64,000 bases of DNA from Echinicola rosea (lineage in GTDB: Bacteria; Bacteroidota; Bacteroidia; Cytophagales; Cyclobacteriaceae): positions 6,000,001-6,064,000 of the forward strand of contig NZ_CP040106.1 in the NCBI RefSeq assembly GCF_005281475.1, given 5' to 3'. Position numbers and translations under genes: made by a program. How positions within the stretch are numbered: position 1 is the first letter of the stretch; every line of letters starts with the position of its first letter. Below are positions 56,687 through 64,000 of this stretch, piece after piece. A model generated the notes under the pieces. The model did no database searches, was not told where the DNA came from, and worked only from the letters and a program-made list of their open reading frames with translations.

Positions 56687-57739
56687 TTGGATAAAAAACC
56701 CATTTATACCGCCACAAAAATACTGCTGTCGATCGGATTGCTCCTATTGCTCTTTCTGATCAATATCAGCATTGGTTCGGTCCATATTCCCTTTGGCGAT
56801 ATTCTGGATGCATTGGCAGGGGGTGATATGGCAAAAAAAAGCTGGCAGACCATCCTGTTTCAATACCGGATACCCAAAGCCTTCACGGCTCTAGTTGCCG
56901 GTGTGGGGCTTTCGGTCAGTGGCCTTCAAATGCAATCGTTTTTCAGGAACCCTTTAGCAGGACCTTATGTCCTGGGCATCAGCTCAGGTGCAGGATTGGG
57001 TGTGGCCCTGTTGATCTTGGGAGGAAGTGCCTTTGGCTGGTCACTTACCAATAGCACGGGAAATTATTTATCATGGGGCATCTGGGGGGTGATCATTGCG
57101 GGAAGTGCAGGAGCCATCTTGATACTATTGCTAATGAGCTTCACCGCCTGGAAGGTGAGAAACAGCGCCACCTTGCTGATCATTGGACTGATGTTTGGGA
57201 GTGCATCGGGCGCCATTGTGAGTGTACTTTCTTATTTTGGCAATGCGGAAGATCTGAAGCTTTTCACCATTTGGTCCATGGGAAGTCTTGGTGGGATCAG
57301 CGGGGGGCAGCTACAGGTTTTTGCAGGGGTCACGCTTCTGGGCATGATCCCAGTCCTCCTCCAAATCAAATCCTATAATGCCATGCTGATGGGCGAACGC
57401 TACGCCAAAAGCATGGGAATAAACGTCAATGCGCTGCGGTGGACCATGATCTTAAGCACAGGTGTCATGGCAGGAAGCGCCACGGCTTTTTGTGGTCCTA
57501 TTGCCTTTATCGGAATAGCAGTTCCACACTTGGCCAGAATTCTCTTCAGGACCAGCGACCACAAAGCCCTCTTCCCGGCCACTGCACTGATCGGCGCAGG
57601 CTTTTTGCTCGTCAGTGACGCCATTAGTCAATTACCAGGTTTTGCGGAAACCTTGCCTGTAAACATCATCACCTCACTTTTTGGGGCACCATTGGTGATC
57701 TGGTTGATATTAAAACGAAATTTTATCAGTGACTTCTAA
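56687..57739 (+). CDS. FecCD/BtuC-family ABC permease
   Basis: A 350-residue inner-membrane permease of the iron/cobalamin group with about ten helices. Typical segments are RIPKAFTALVAGVGLSVSGL (about 62-82), MQSFFRNPLAGPYVLGISSGAG, and CGPIAFIGIAVPHLARIL near 270, the family's coupling region. It starts with TTG, 10 bp after the binding protein, and overlaps the ATPase gene by one base (TAATG). One permease gene implies a homodimer. Confidence 0.9.
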   Translation: MDKKPIYTATKILLSIGLLLLLFLINISIGSVHIPFGDILDALAGGDMAKKSWQTILFQYRIPKAFTALVAGVGLSVSGLQMQSFFRNPLAGPYVLGISSGAGLGVALLILGGSAFGWSLTNSTGNYLSWGIWGVIIAGSAGAILILLLMSFTAWKVRNSATLLIIGLMFGSASGAIVSVLSYFGNAEDLKLFTIWSMGSLGGISGGQLQVFAGVTLLGMIPVLLQIKSYNAMLMGERYAKSMGINVNALRWTMILSTGVMAGSATAFCGPIAFIGIAVPHLARILFRTSDHKALFPATALIGAGFLLVSDAISQLPGFAETLPVNIITSLFGAPLVIWLILKRNFISDF

Positions 57740-58749
57740 TGGAAAACCCACAACACATACTAGAAGGCAAAGGGGTCAGCATTGGCTACCACAAAGGAAC
57801 GGAAACGGTCACGGTGGGGAATTCCCTCTCTTTCAAACTTCCAAAAGGAAAGCTCACCTGTCTGCTCGGCCCTAATGGAGTGGGAAAATCCACCTTGGTA
57901 AAAACCATAATGAGACACCTCCCCTGCCTGTCCGGGAAAATGCTGTTTGCAGGAATACCCTTACATGAACAACATTCACGGCAGCTTGCCCAGAAAATCA
58001 GTGTTGTCCTTACCGACAAAATCACGGCCGGCAACCTCACCGTCACACAGCTGGTCGCTCTGGGACGTACCCCGTTTACCAACTGGCTGGGAAAACTATC
58101 TACGGAGGACAAACGCATTATCTCCAATGCCATGCAGGCCACCAAGATTTATTACCTGAAAGATCAGCTGATCAGTGAAATCAGTGACGGACAACTTCAG
58201 AAAGTGATGATCGCCCGAGCACTTGCCCAAGACGGCCAGTTGATCATCTTGGATGAGCCTACCGCCCATCTGGACCTGATCAACCGTTATGAGATCATGC
58301 ACCTCTTACGCGACATCACCAGAAAGCAGGGCAAATCCATCTTGGTCGTCACACACGACCTGGAAATCGCCATCGAAACGGCCGACAACCTCTGGATCAT
58401 GCAGTGCGGCGAGCCACTGACCGCGGGAACTCCAGAAGACCTGATCATTTCCGGCAAAATCAACCTGCTTACGACCGGATCAGGTCTTACTTTTGACCCC
58501 AACATGGGAAAAATCCGCTCAGCTGCTTCACAAGACCACACCAATATCCATGGCCCCGACCACTTGGTCCAATGGCTGAAACTTGCCTTGCAAAAAAGTG
58601 GAACGTTACTGCCTGAAGGCTTATCTATCGAAGCATCAGACGGCCCGCCCACTTTCAGCGTCAAGAGCCAGGGTTCGGAAGAAAAATTTCATGACATTCA
58701 TTCAGTGGTTTCATGGCTAAATCAACACGGAACCAGTAAGAGAAAATGA
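57739..58749 (+). CDS. ABC transporter ATPase (FecE/BtuD-like) with C-terminal extension
   Basis: The 336-residue ATPase powers the adjacent permease. Walker A GPNGVGKST (44-52), signature SDGQ (149-152, where LSGGQ is usual), Walker B LIILDEPTAHLD (168-179) and the switch His in VVTHDLEIAI are present. About 90 residues after the ATPase core (LTTGSGLTFDPNMGKI to the end) have no match I recognise; family members are near 250-260. The extension may be regulatory. It is the last gene of the importer operon, followed by a terminator. Confidence 0.88.
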   Translation: MENPQHILEGKGVSIGYHKGTETVTVGNSLSFKLPKGKLTCLLGPNGVGKSTLVKTIMRHLPCLSGKMLFAGIPLHEQHSRQLAQKISVVLTDKITAGNLTVTQLVALGRTPFTNWLGKLSTEDKRIISNAMQATKIYYLKDQLISEISDGQLQKVMIARALAQDGQLIILDEPTAHLDLINRYEIMHLLRDITRKQGKSILVVTHDLEIAIETADNLWIMQCGEPLTAGTPEDLIISGKINLLTTGSGLTFDPNMGKIRSAASQDHTNIHGPDHLVQWLKLALQKSGTLLPEGLSIEASDGPPTFSVKSQGSEEKFHDIHSVVSWLNQHGTSKRK

Positions 58750-58794
58750 TTTTCTTACCGTCTTATTTCTAGCATTTTAAACGACAATACCATT

Positions 58795-58826
58795 AACCCT
58801 ATCTTTTTTATAGGGTTTTATTTTTC
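58795..58826 (+). terminator. Terminator of the ABC importer operon
   Basis: AACCCTAT/ATAGGGTT forms a perfect 8-bp stem around a T-rich loop, followed by TTATTTTT. It lies 45 bp past the ATPase stop. Confidence 0.8.
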
Positions 58827-58843
58827 CTGAAACATTTTTCCTT

Positions 58844-58851
58844 TATATTTG
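58844..58851 (+). promoter_or_regulatory. -7 box of the marR-like gene
   Basis: TATATTTG is a perfect TAnnTTTG; TTTT lies at the -33 position 19 nt upstream. The leader would be only about 11 nt. Confidence 0.5.
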
Positions 58852-58868
58852 TCATACTAATAATTGCG

Positions 58869-59300
58869 ATGACAAAAGAACAATTTAGTCAATATTCGTT
58901 TTTGCTGGACAGGACAGCCAGAAGGGTCAAACAATATGCCCAGCAAAAATTCAAGTATGGGGATTTTGACGTGACGGTGGACCAGTGGTTAGTACTCAAG
59001 CACTTGGCGGAAAACGAAGCCTTGAGCCAAACAGAATTGGCCACGTTGGTATTTAAGGATCAACCTACCCTCACGAGGATCATTGATATACTGTGTAAAA
59101 AAGGCTATGTCCAGCGGGTACAGCATCCTGGTGATCGAAGGAGTTTTCACCTATTGCTCACCACCAATGGAGAAGAAAAAGTAGCCGAACTAAAACCCAA
59201 AATAAGTGGAATTCGGGAAAAAGCCTGGGAAAATCTAGGTCAAAAGGACTTTGAGGAATTTAAAAGAATCCTCAATACCATCTACAGTAATTTAGAATAG
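58869..59300 (+). CDS. MarR-family transcriptional regulator
   Basis: A 143-residue winged-helix regulator: LSQTELATLVFKDQPTLTRIIDIL (about 54-77) is the recognition region and GYVQRVQHPGDRRSFHLLLT the wing. MarR proteins usually repress adjacent or own genes and respond to small phenolics or oxidants. It precedes the ferredoxin reductase by 100 bp and could control that redox pair, but each has its own -7 box. Ligand unknown. Confidence 0.9.
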   Translation: MTKEQFSQYSFLLDRTARRVKQYAQQKFKYGDFDVTVDQWLVLKHLAENEALSQTELATLVFKDQPTLTRIIDILCKKGYVQRVQHPGDRRSFHLLLTTNGEEKVAELKPKISGIREKAWENLGQKDFEEFKRILNTIYSNLE

Positions 59301-59336
59301 TTTTAAATAAAACATGGAATTACCTGTTTTCCTCTT

Positions 59337-59344
59337 TATATTTG
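59337..59344 (+). promoter_or_regulatory. -7 box of the ferredoxin reductase-ferredoxin operon
   Basis: TATATTTG, identical to the marR box, lies 55 nt before the reductase ATG. The -33 region is weak. Confidence 0.45.
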
Positions 59345-59399
59345 CACGGAAAAACAAACAATTCCAATCACTTAAGGAAAGTAACTACATATTTATACC

Positions 59400-60404
59400 A
59401 TGATAACAACTGACATTTGCATCGTCGGAGCAGGACCTGTAGGATTATTCACTGTATTTGAAGCAGGTTTGTTGAAAATGCGTTGTCACCTGATCGACGC
59501 ATTGCCACAGGTAGGAGGACAGCTCTCTGAAATATATCCGCAAAAACCAATTTACGATATTCCTGGCTACCCAGAGGTAAAGGCTCAGGAATTGGTGGAC
59601 AATCTGATGAAACAAATCGAACCGTTCAATCCTAGCTTTACCTTAGGTGAACGCGTGGACTATCTCGCCAAGCAAGATGACGGTTCATTTGTGATCACCA
59701 CCAGCGACAAGACCAAAGTGCACGCACAAGTGATTGTTATTGCCGGTGGACTTGGCTGTTTCGAACCGAGAAAACCTGTCTTGGAAAACTTAGAAAACTT
59801 TGAAGGTAAAGGCATTACCTACATGGTCAAAGACCCCGAGCAGTTCAGAGACAAAAAAGTAATCCTAGCCGGTGGTGGAGATTCAGCCTTGGACTGGACA
59901 ATCTTCCTTTCCGACGTAGCCGAAAAGGTAACTCTAGTGCATAGAAACGAAACATTCCGTGGAGCCCCAGACTCTGCTGCCAAGGTATTTGACATGGCCA
60001 ATAACGGAAAAATCGATCTTATCCTTAGCTCCAACCTGACCAAAATCGCAGGAAATGGCCACCTACAGAGCGTGTCCATGAAAAACAAAGCCAAGGAGGA
60101 AATCACCGTCGATGCCGATTACTTAATTCCATTGTTTGGCTTGAGTCCAAAATTAGGACCAATTGCCGAATGGGGACTAAATATCGACAAAAATGCCATT
60201 GAGGTGGATACTACAGATTACTCCACCAATGTGGAAAGAATCTATGCAGTTGGGGATATCAACACTTATGAAAACAAGCTCAAACTAATCCTTTGCGGCT
60301 TCCATGAAGCGGCCTTGATGTGCCACAGTGCATTCAAATATGTGTATCCAGATCAAAAATTAAGCTTTAAATATACCACTGTTAATGGCGTAAATGCATT
60401 TTAA
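59400..60404 (+). CDS. Ferredoxin-NADP+ reductase, thioredoxin-reductase type
   Basis: A 334-residue flavoprotein that moves electrons between NADPH and ferredoxin. The FAD site is CIVGAGPVGLFTVFEAG (about 7-23) and the NADPH site ILAGGGDSALDW (about 156-167). It has no CxxC redox pair, which separates this FNR type from true thioredoxin reductases. QPYDIPGYPE-like PIYDIPGYPEVKAQELV is conserved. The 2Fe-2S ferredoxin gene follows in 15 bp and is the likely partner. Confidence 0.9.
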   Translation: MITTDICIVGAGPVGLFTVFEAGLLKMRCHLIDALPQVGGQLSEIYPQKPIYDIPGYPEVKAQELVDNLMKQIEPFNPSFTLGERVDYLAKQDDGSFVITTSDKTKVHAQVIVIAGGLGCFEPRKPVLENLENFEGKGITYMVKDPEQFRDKKVILAGGGDSALDWTIFLSDVAEKVTLVHRNETFRGAPDSAAKVFDMANNGKIDLILSSNLTKIAGNGHLQSVSMKNKAKEEITVDADYLIPLFGLSPKLGPIAEWGLNIDKNAIEVDTTDYSTNVERIYAVGDINTYENKLKLILCGFHEAALMCHSAFKYVYPDQKLSFKYTTVNGVNAF

Positions 60405-60419
60405 TTATAAATTTGCGGT

Positions 60420-60740
60420 ATGGTAACATTTGAAGTAGAAGATCACGACGGCAACCGTCAGCCGATAGAAGCTCCGGATGATATGGGGCTGAGCTTAATG
60501 GAAGTACTGAAAGCTTCCGAGTATCCTGTTTTGGCCACCTGTGGCGGCATGGCACTATGTGCCACCTGTCACGTGGAAGTCCTCGAGGGAAAAGATGGCC
60601 TCGGCGACGCCACCGACCCGGAACTCGACCAACTGGAAGGTCTGCCGGAGATGTACGACACCAGCAGGCTTGCTTGCCAAATCAGGATAAGCGACGAACT
60701 GGAAGGTGCCGTCTTCAAACTTAGAGGAGAAGATCAGTAA
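60420..60740 (+). CDS. 2Fe-2S ferredoxin (adrenodoxin type)
   Basis: A 106-residue ferredoxin. Cluster ligands are Cys41, Cys47, Cys50 and Cys86 (CGGMALCATC...RLACQI), the C-X5-C-X2-C-X35-C pattern of adrenodoxin/putidaredoxin types. It would pass electrons from the adjacent reductase to an unknown acceptor such as an oxygenase or Fe-S assembly enzyme. It is followed by a strong terminator. Confidence 0.93.
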   Translation: MVTFEVEDHDGNRQPIEAPDDMGLSLMEVLKASEYPVLATCGGMALCATCHVEVLEGKDGLGDATDPELDQLEGLPEMYDTSRLACQIRISDELEGAVFKLRGEDQ

Positions 60741-60760
60741 ACAATAATCGGACGATATGA

Positions 60761-60798
60761 AAAGGCGAACCTTGGGATTCAAGGTTCGCCTTTTTTAT
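60761..60798 (+). terminator. Terminator of the ferredoxin operon
   Basis: A perfect 13-bp stem, AAAGGCGAACCTT/AAGGTTCGCCTTT, with a 7-nt loop is followed by TTT. Confidence 0.88.
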
Positions 60799-60898
60799 TA
60801 ATCCTTTCTTATCGTGTAGAAACAGAAAAGGACGGATCAGGCAATAATTCCTAGGAAGTTAATTGTTGCTAAAAAAATCATATTTATACAACAAATAT

Positions 60899-62959
60899 TT
60901 ACGGTTTCATCAACCGTTCTACCATACGAATAGCCGCCTTTGGCAGAACCGTTCCTGGTCCGAAAATCTCCATCACTCCTGCTTTTATTAAAAAATCGTA
61001 ATCATGGGGTGGAATAACACCTCCAGCCACCACCAAAATATCGGGGCGCCCCATTTCCTTTAGGGCTTTGATCAGTTTAGGAATAAGCACCTTATGCCCC
61101 CCGGCCAATGAAGAGGCGCCTACCAAATGAACGTCGTTTTCCACTGCTTGCCTCGCCACCTCTTCAGGGGTCTGAAACAGTGGACCGATATCCACATCAA
61201 AGCCCATATCGGCCATCCCGGAAGCGATCACTTTGGCCCCACGGTCATGGCCATCCTGTCCCATTTTAGCCACCAGAATCCGAGGCCTTCTTCCCTCCAT
61301 TTCATCAAATTTGGCCGTCATAACCAAGGCCTCCTTAAACAATTCACTGTTTTGGGATGCTGAAGAATACACTCCAGAAACGACTTGGTTTGTTGCTTGA
61401 TGACGTCCAAATGCTTTTTCCATGGCCATTGATATTTCTCCTAAGGTAGCGCTTTTCCGCGCAGCTTCCACGGCCAGTTCCAGCAAATTCCCGGTACTGG
61501 ATTCCGCTGCCTTGGTGATGGCTTCTAGGCTTACGGCTACCGCTTCACTGTCGCGATGTGCCTTCAGTTGCCTAAGCCTTAAGAGCTGCCGATCCAAAAC
61601 CATTTCATTGTCCACCTCAAGAATATTGAAATCCTCATTTTCTCCTACCACAAACCTGTTTACACCGACGATAACTTCTTTTCCCTGATCAATCTTTGCT
61701 TGCCTACGTGCGGCAGCCTCCTCTATCTTACGCTTTGGCAGCCCTGCCTCAATGGCCTTAGCCATACCGCCCATGTCCTCCACTTCCTGAATATGCCTCC
61801 AAGCCTTTGCCACCAGTTCTTCTGTCTTTTGCTCCAGCAAAAAGCTTCCTCCCAACGGATCCACCACCCTTCGCAGACCATATTCATCGCGCAGAATCAC
61901 TTGTGTATTTCGCGCAATACGAGCTGAAAAATCAGTTGGCAACGCAAAAGCTTCATCAAATGCATTGGTGTGCAAGGACTGGGTGTGTCCCAGCACGGCC
62001 GCCATCGCCTCTACGGTGGTTCTGGCCACATTGTTATAAGCATCTTGCTCGGTCAGCGACCAGCCGGAAGTCTGACAGTGGGCACGCAGCTTGAGGGATT
62101 TGGGATTTGCTGGCCGAAAATCCTTCATCAATTTGGCCCAGAGTAGTCTTCCTGCTCTAAGCTTGGCAATTTCAGTAAAATGGTCCATTCCGATCCCCCA
62201 AAAAAAGGATAAGCGCGGTGCAAAATCATCAATCTCCAATCCCGAATTTAGCCCTGTCCTAACATATTCGAGACCATCCGCCAAGGTATAGGCAAGCTCC
62301 AGCTCCGGGGTCGCCCCTGCCTCAAGCATATGATAGCCAGAGATGGAAATAGAATTGAATTGGGGCATGTTTTTGGCCGTGTAGGCAAAGATATCGGCAA
62401 TAATTCGAAGTGAAGGTGCCGGAGGGTAGATATACGTATTGCGCACCATAAACTCTTTTAGGATGTCATTTTGGATGGTCCCTTTCAGCTGCTCCGGCCT
62501 GATGCCCTGCTCTTCGGCGGCCACGATAAAAAAAGCCATGATCGGAATTACAGCACCATTCATAGTCATGGACACGGACATTTTATCCAGTGGGATACCG
62601 TCAAAAAGCACCTTCATATCCCTCACCGAGTCAATGGCCACACCTGCCTTTCCTACATCTCCCTGCACCCTGGGATGGTCGGAATCATAGCCCCGATGGG
62701 TGGCGAGGTCAAAAGCAACCGAAAGCCCCTTTTGTCCCGCTTTAAGGTTTCTTTTATAAAACGCGTTGGAATCTTCAGCCGTGGAAAAACCTGCATACTG
62801 CCTCAGGGTCCAAGGACGGGTACGGTACATGGTACTGTAGGGTCCCCTCAAAAATGGAGGAATCCCGGCCACATACTCAGTATGAAAAGGAGCTGCTTTC
62901 TCCGACTTTTCCTGCCTGGTGGCTTTTAGTTGGGATAATCCGGTTAAGTCAGGCCTCAT
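60899..62959 (-). CDS. Methylmalonyl-CoA mutase large (alpha) subunit
   Basis: The B12-dependent mutase interconverts L-methylmalonyl-CoA and succinyl-CoA, linking propionate to the TCA cycle. The 686-residue chain has the TIM barrel ([51 protein letters not shown]) and a C-terminal cobalamin domain with the DxHxxG motif, [16 protein letters not shown] (about 570-585), and SSLAGGHK. It is somewhat shorter than the usual 710-730 residues, at the N-terminus. It overlaps the stop codon of mutA by 4 bp (translational coupling). B12 need is consistent with the ABC importer at 55.5 kb being a cobalamin system, though this is only suggestive. Confidence 0.94.
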   Translation of the reverse strand: MRPDLTGLSQLKATRQEKSEKAAPFHTEYVAGIPPFLRGPYSTMYRTRPWTLRQYAGFSTAEDSNAFYKRNLKAGQKGLSVAFDLATHRGYDSDHPRVQGDVGKAGVAIDSVRDMKVLFDGIPLDKMSVSMTMNGAVIPIMAFFIVAAEEQGIRPEQLKGTIQNDILKEFMVRNTYIYPPAPSLRIIADIFAYTAKNMPQFNSISISGYHMLEAGATPELELAYTLADGLEYVRTGLNSGLEIDDFAPRLSFFWGIGMDHFTEIAKLRAGRLLWAKLMKDFRPANPKSLKLRAHCQTSGWSLTEQDAYNNVARTTVEAMAAVLGHTQSLHTNAFDEAFALPTDFSARIARNTQVILRDEYGLRRVVDPLGGSFLLEQKTEELVAKAWRHIQEVEDMGGMAKAIEAGLPKRKIEEAAARRQAKIDQGKEVIVGVNRFVVGENEDFNILEVDNEMVLDRQLLRLRQLKAHRDSEAVAVSLEAITKAAESSTGNLLELAVEAARKSATLGEISMAMEKAFGRHQATNQVVSGVYSSASQNSELFKEALVMTAKFDEMEGRRPRILVAKMGQDGHDRGAKVIASGMADMGFDVDIGPLFQTPEEVARQAVENDVHLVGASSLAGGHKVLIPKLIKALKEMGRPDILVVAGGVIPPHDYDFLIKAGVMEIFGPGTVLPKAAIRMVERLMKP

Positions 62960-64000
62960 TGTTCAGTGGTTTTAGGTCCTTTATTCAAGCGAGGGAACAC
63001 CTTCCACCATCCTCCGTCCTCTTCTAGCTGGGCCAACGTTTTTTCTACCTTTTGTAGAAGGGTTTCGACCAAATACTCTACATAATACGATCCATCCACC
63101 GCATCACCCAGCTTATCAAAATGGCTTTCATATCGCAACAGATTGGAGACATTGGCTGCTGTCCTGCGGGAAAACACAGCAGAAGCATCTTCGCTGTGCC
63201 CCTTCACCCAAAGTGCATCACTACCTCCCAAAATCACCAACATGGCCTCTAAAGTGTTTCTGACCATGTTGTTTTCACTATCCTTGTCATCGTGGTTGTC
63301 ATCACTTGTACTGGCAAAAACATACAGCGCGTGCGATCCATCCTCGACTTCATACAACTGAAGTAACTTCCGGAACATTATCCTCAGTACTTTTATCTTT
63401 GACTGGTGCAAGAAGAAATCACTTCCAGCTGATATAAAAGCAAAAAGATTATCCAGCACCTCCTCCAGCACCTCGCCCTGGCTGGTCAAGATATCCACCA
63501 CTTCCAACATAGCACCCAGCCCATAAGTAATCTCATGGGTAACATTAAACCGGGAGTGATAATAGTATGAAAAATCTATACAAAGTCCCCTGTATCCTGA
63601 ATAGTCCCTTGTCAAGCCATGCAAGGTTATTAGCTCTCGTGCCACCGCCAGCTGCGTTGTCTTTGACCTCAAGCCCATCACCAAAGCATCCCACAAGACC
63701 CCTCCACGAAGCTGGGATTTTTCTGAAATATTGGCATCAGCCCATCGCAAAAACTGCTGAAGGACTCTTACAGCATTTCCTTTTGGTTTTAACCATATTG
63801 CCAAAAATTCAGGTTTCACTTTATGCAGTAACACATCCAAATCCCCTTCGCCAGACCACTGCATGACGACCCCATCAATCCCCAAAGCCAACACCGCCGA
63901 AATGACATCAGGTGAATCATTGTCCAAATCTATAAATGATATATTTTCCCATTGCTCCCGCCGGAAAACGGGATTGCCAAGTAAGCTAGACAGGTTGCCC
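62956..64000 (-). CDS. Methylmalonyl-CoA mutase small (beta) subunit, partial
   Basis: The visible frame is open to the window edge, so the N-terminus is outside. Reading inward it begins [20 protein letters not shown] and continues to [23 protein letters not shown]. Segments [41 protein letters not shown] and [24 protein letters not shown] follow the MutA barrel fold; the small subunit does not bind B12. An apparent internal TTG start at 63927 is an artefact of the cut. The low conservation typical of MutA and its coupling to mutB support the call. Confidence 0.88.
   Translation of the reverse strand, partial: GNLSSLLGNPVFRREQWENISFIDLDNDSPDVISAVLALGIDGVVMQWSGEGDLDVLLHKVKPEFLAIWLKPKGNAVRVLQQFLRWADANISEKSQLRGGVLWDALVMGLRSKTTQLAVARELITLHGLTRDYSGYRGLCIDFSYYYHSRFNVTHEITYGLGAMLEVVDILTSQGEVLEEVLDNLFAFISAGSDFFLHQSKIKVLRIMFRKLLQLYEVEDGSHALYVFASTSDDNHDDKDSENNMVRNTLEAMLVILGGSDALWVKGHSEDASAVFSRRTAANVSNLLRYESHFDKLGDAVDGSYYVEYLVETLLQKVEKTLAQLEEDGGWWKVFPRLNKGPKTTEQ

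Noticed and set aside
63925..63927. TTG start of the mutA-like gene
   Set aside because: The frame stays open and homologous to the window end, so this codon is internal.

Overview
The window comes from a chromosome of a Bacteroidota bacterium, most likely order Cytophagales and close to Cyclobacteriaceae (Echinicola-like); the genus is inferred, not shown. The evidence is a SusC/SusD pair, many lipoboxes, LpxB (a Gram-negative outer membrane), an OmpA/TPR/propeller protein, no obvious Shine-Dalgarno sequences, several TTG starts, and recurring -7 boxes of the Bacteroidota type TAnnTTTG just upstream of genes. Almost everything is chromosomal core. I see no phage, CRISPR array, transposase or secretion island.

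Layout: 1-3.9 kb carries partial purA, a STAS protein, fur and spoT (leftward). At 4.1-7.6 kb lie tRNA-Leu(UAG), then tig-clpP-clpX (rightward). 7.7-14 kb holds lpxB, queD and a stand-alone susC-susD pair. 14.7-20.8 kb holds a PorE-like OmpA protein, queE, folD, a broken four-helix-bundle gene inside inverted repeats, and lepA. 21-29 kb holds a DUF4924-like protein, an SF1 helicase, an acpH-like gene, an M42 peptidase, a long purF-like gene and murI. 29-34.8 kb holds a small lipoprotein, an NtrC-type regulator convergent with a hybrid histidine kinase, and a membrane-protein gene cut by an in-frame stop. 34.9-39.6 kb holds a CBS-domain cystathionine beta-synthase, pyrR-pyrB and a secreted orphan. 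39.7-47.4 kb holds a polX with a degenerate polymerase site, cspA, sixA, an SDR, hslU and lon. 47.4-48.7 kb is a gene-free block of nested repeats. 48.7-52.9 kb holds dxr-rseP divergent from htrA. 53-58.7 kb holds an orphan HI0074/HepT-like protein, an LVIVD lipoprotein with a beta-barrel, and an iron/cobalamin-type ABC importer. 58.8-64 kb holds marR, ferredoxin reductase with ferredoxin, and methylmalonyl-CoA mutase (mutB and partial mutA).

The genes cluster around protein quality control (tig, clpPX, hslU, lon, htrA, rseP), nucleotide and queuosine metabolism (purA, purF-like, pyrRB, queD, queE, folD), envelope functions and stress signalling (spoT, fur, the two-component pair).

I did not find a complete undescribed system. 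The parts most worth a second look are: (a) the nested inverted-repeat block at 47561-48642; (b) the decayed four-helix-bundle gene bounded by AGAAGTACGAA inverted repeats, with related sequence near 24.7 kb; (c) the orphan HEPN-like protein whose expected active-site His is Pro; (d) the PolX whose polymerase metal site appears lost while the PHP nuclease is intact; (e) an orphan terminator plus -7 box suggesting a ~210-nt small RNA upstream of murI.
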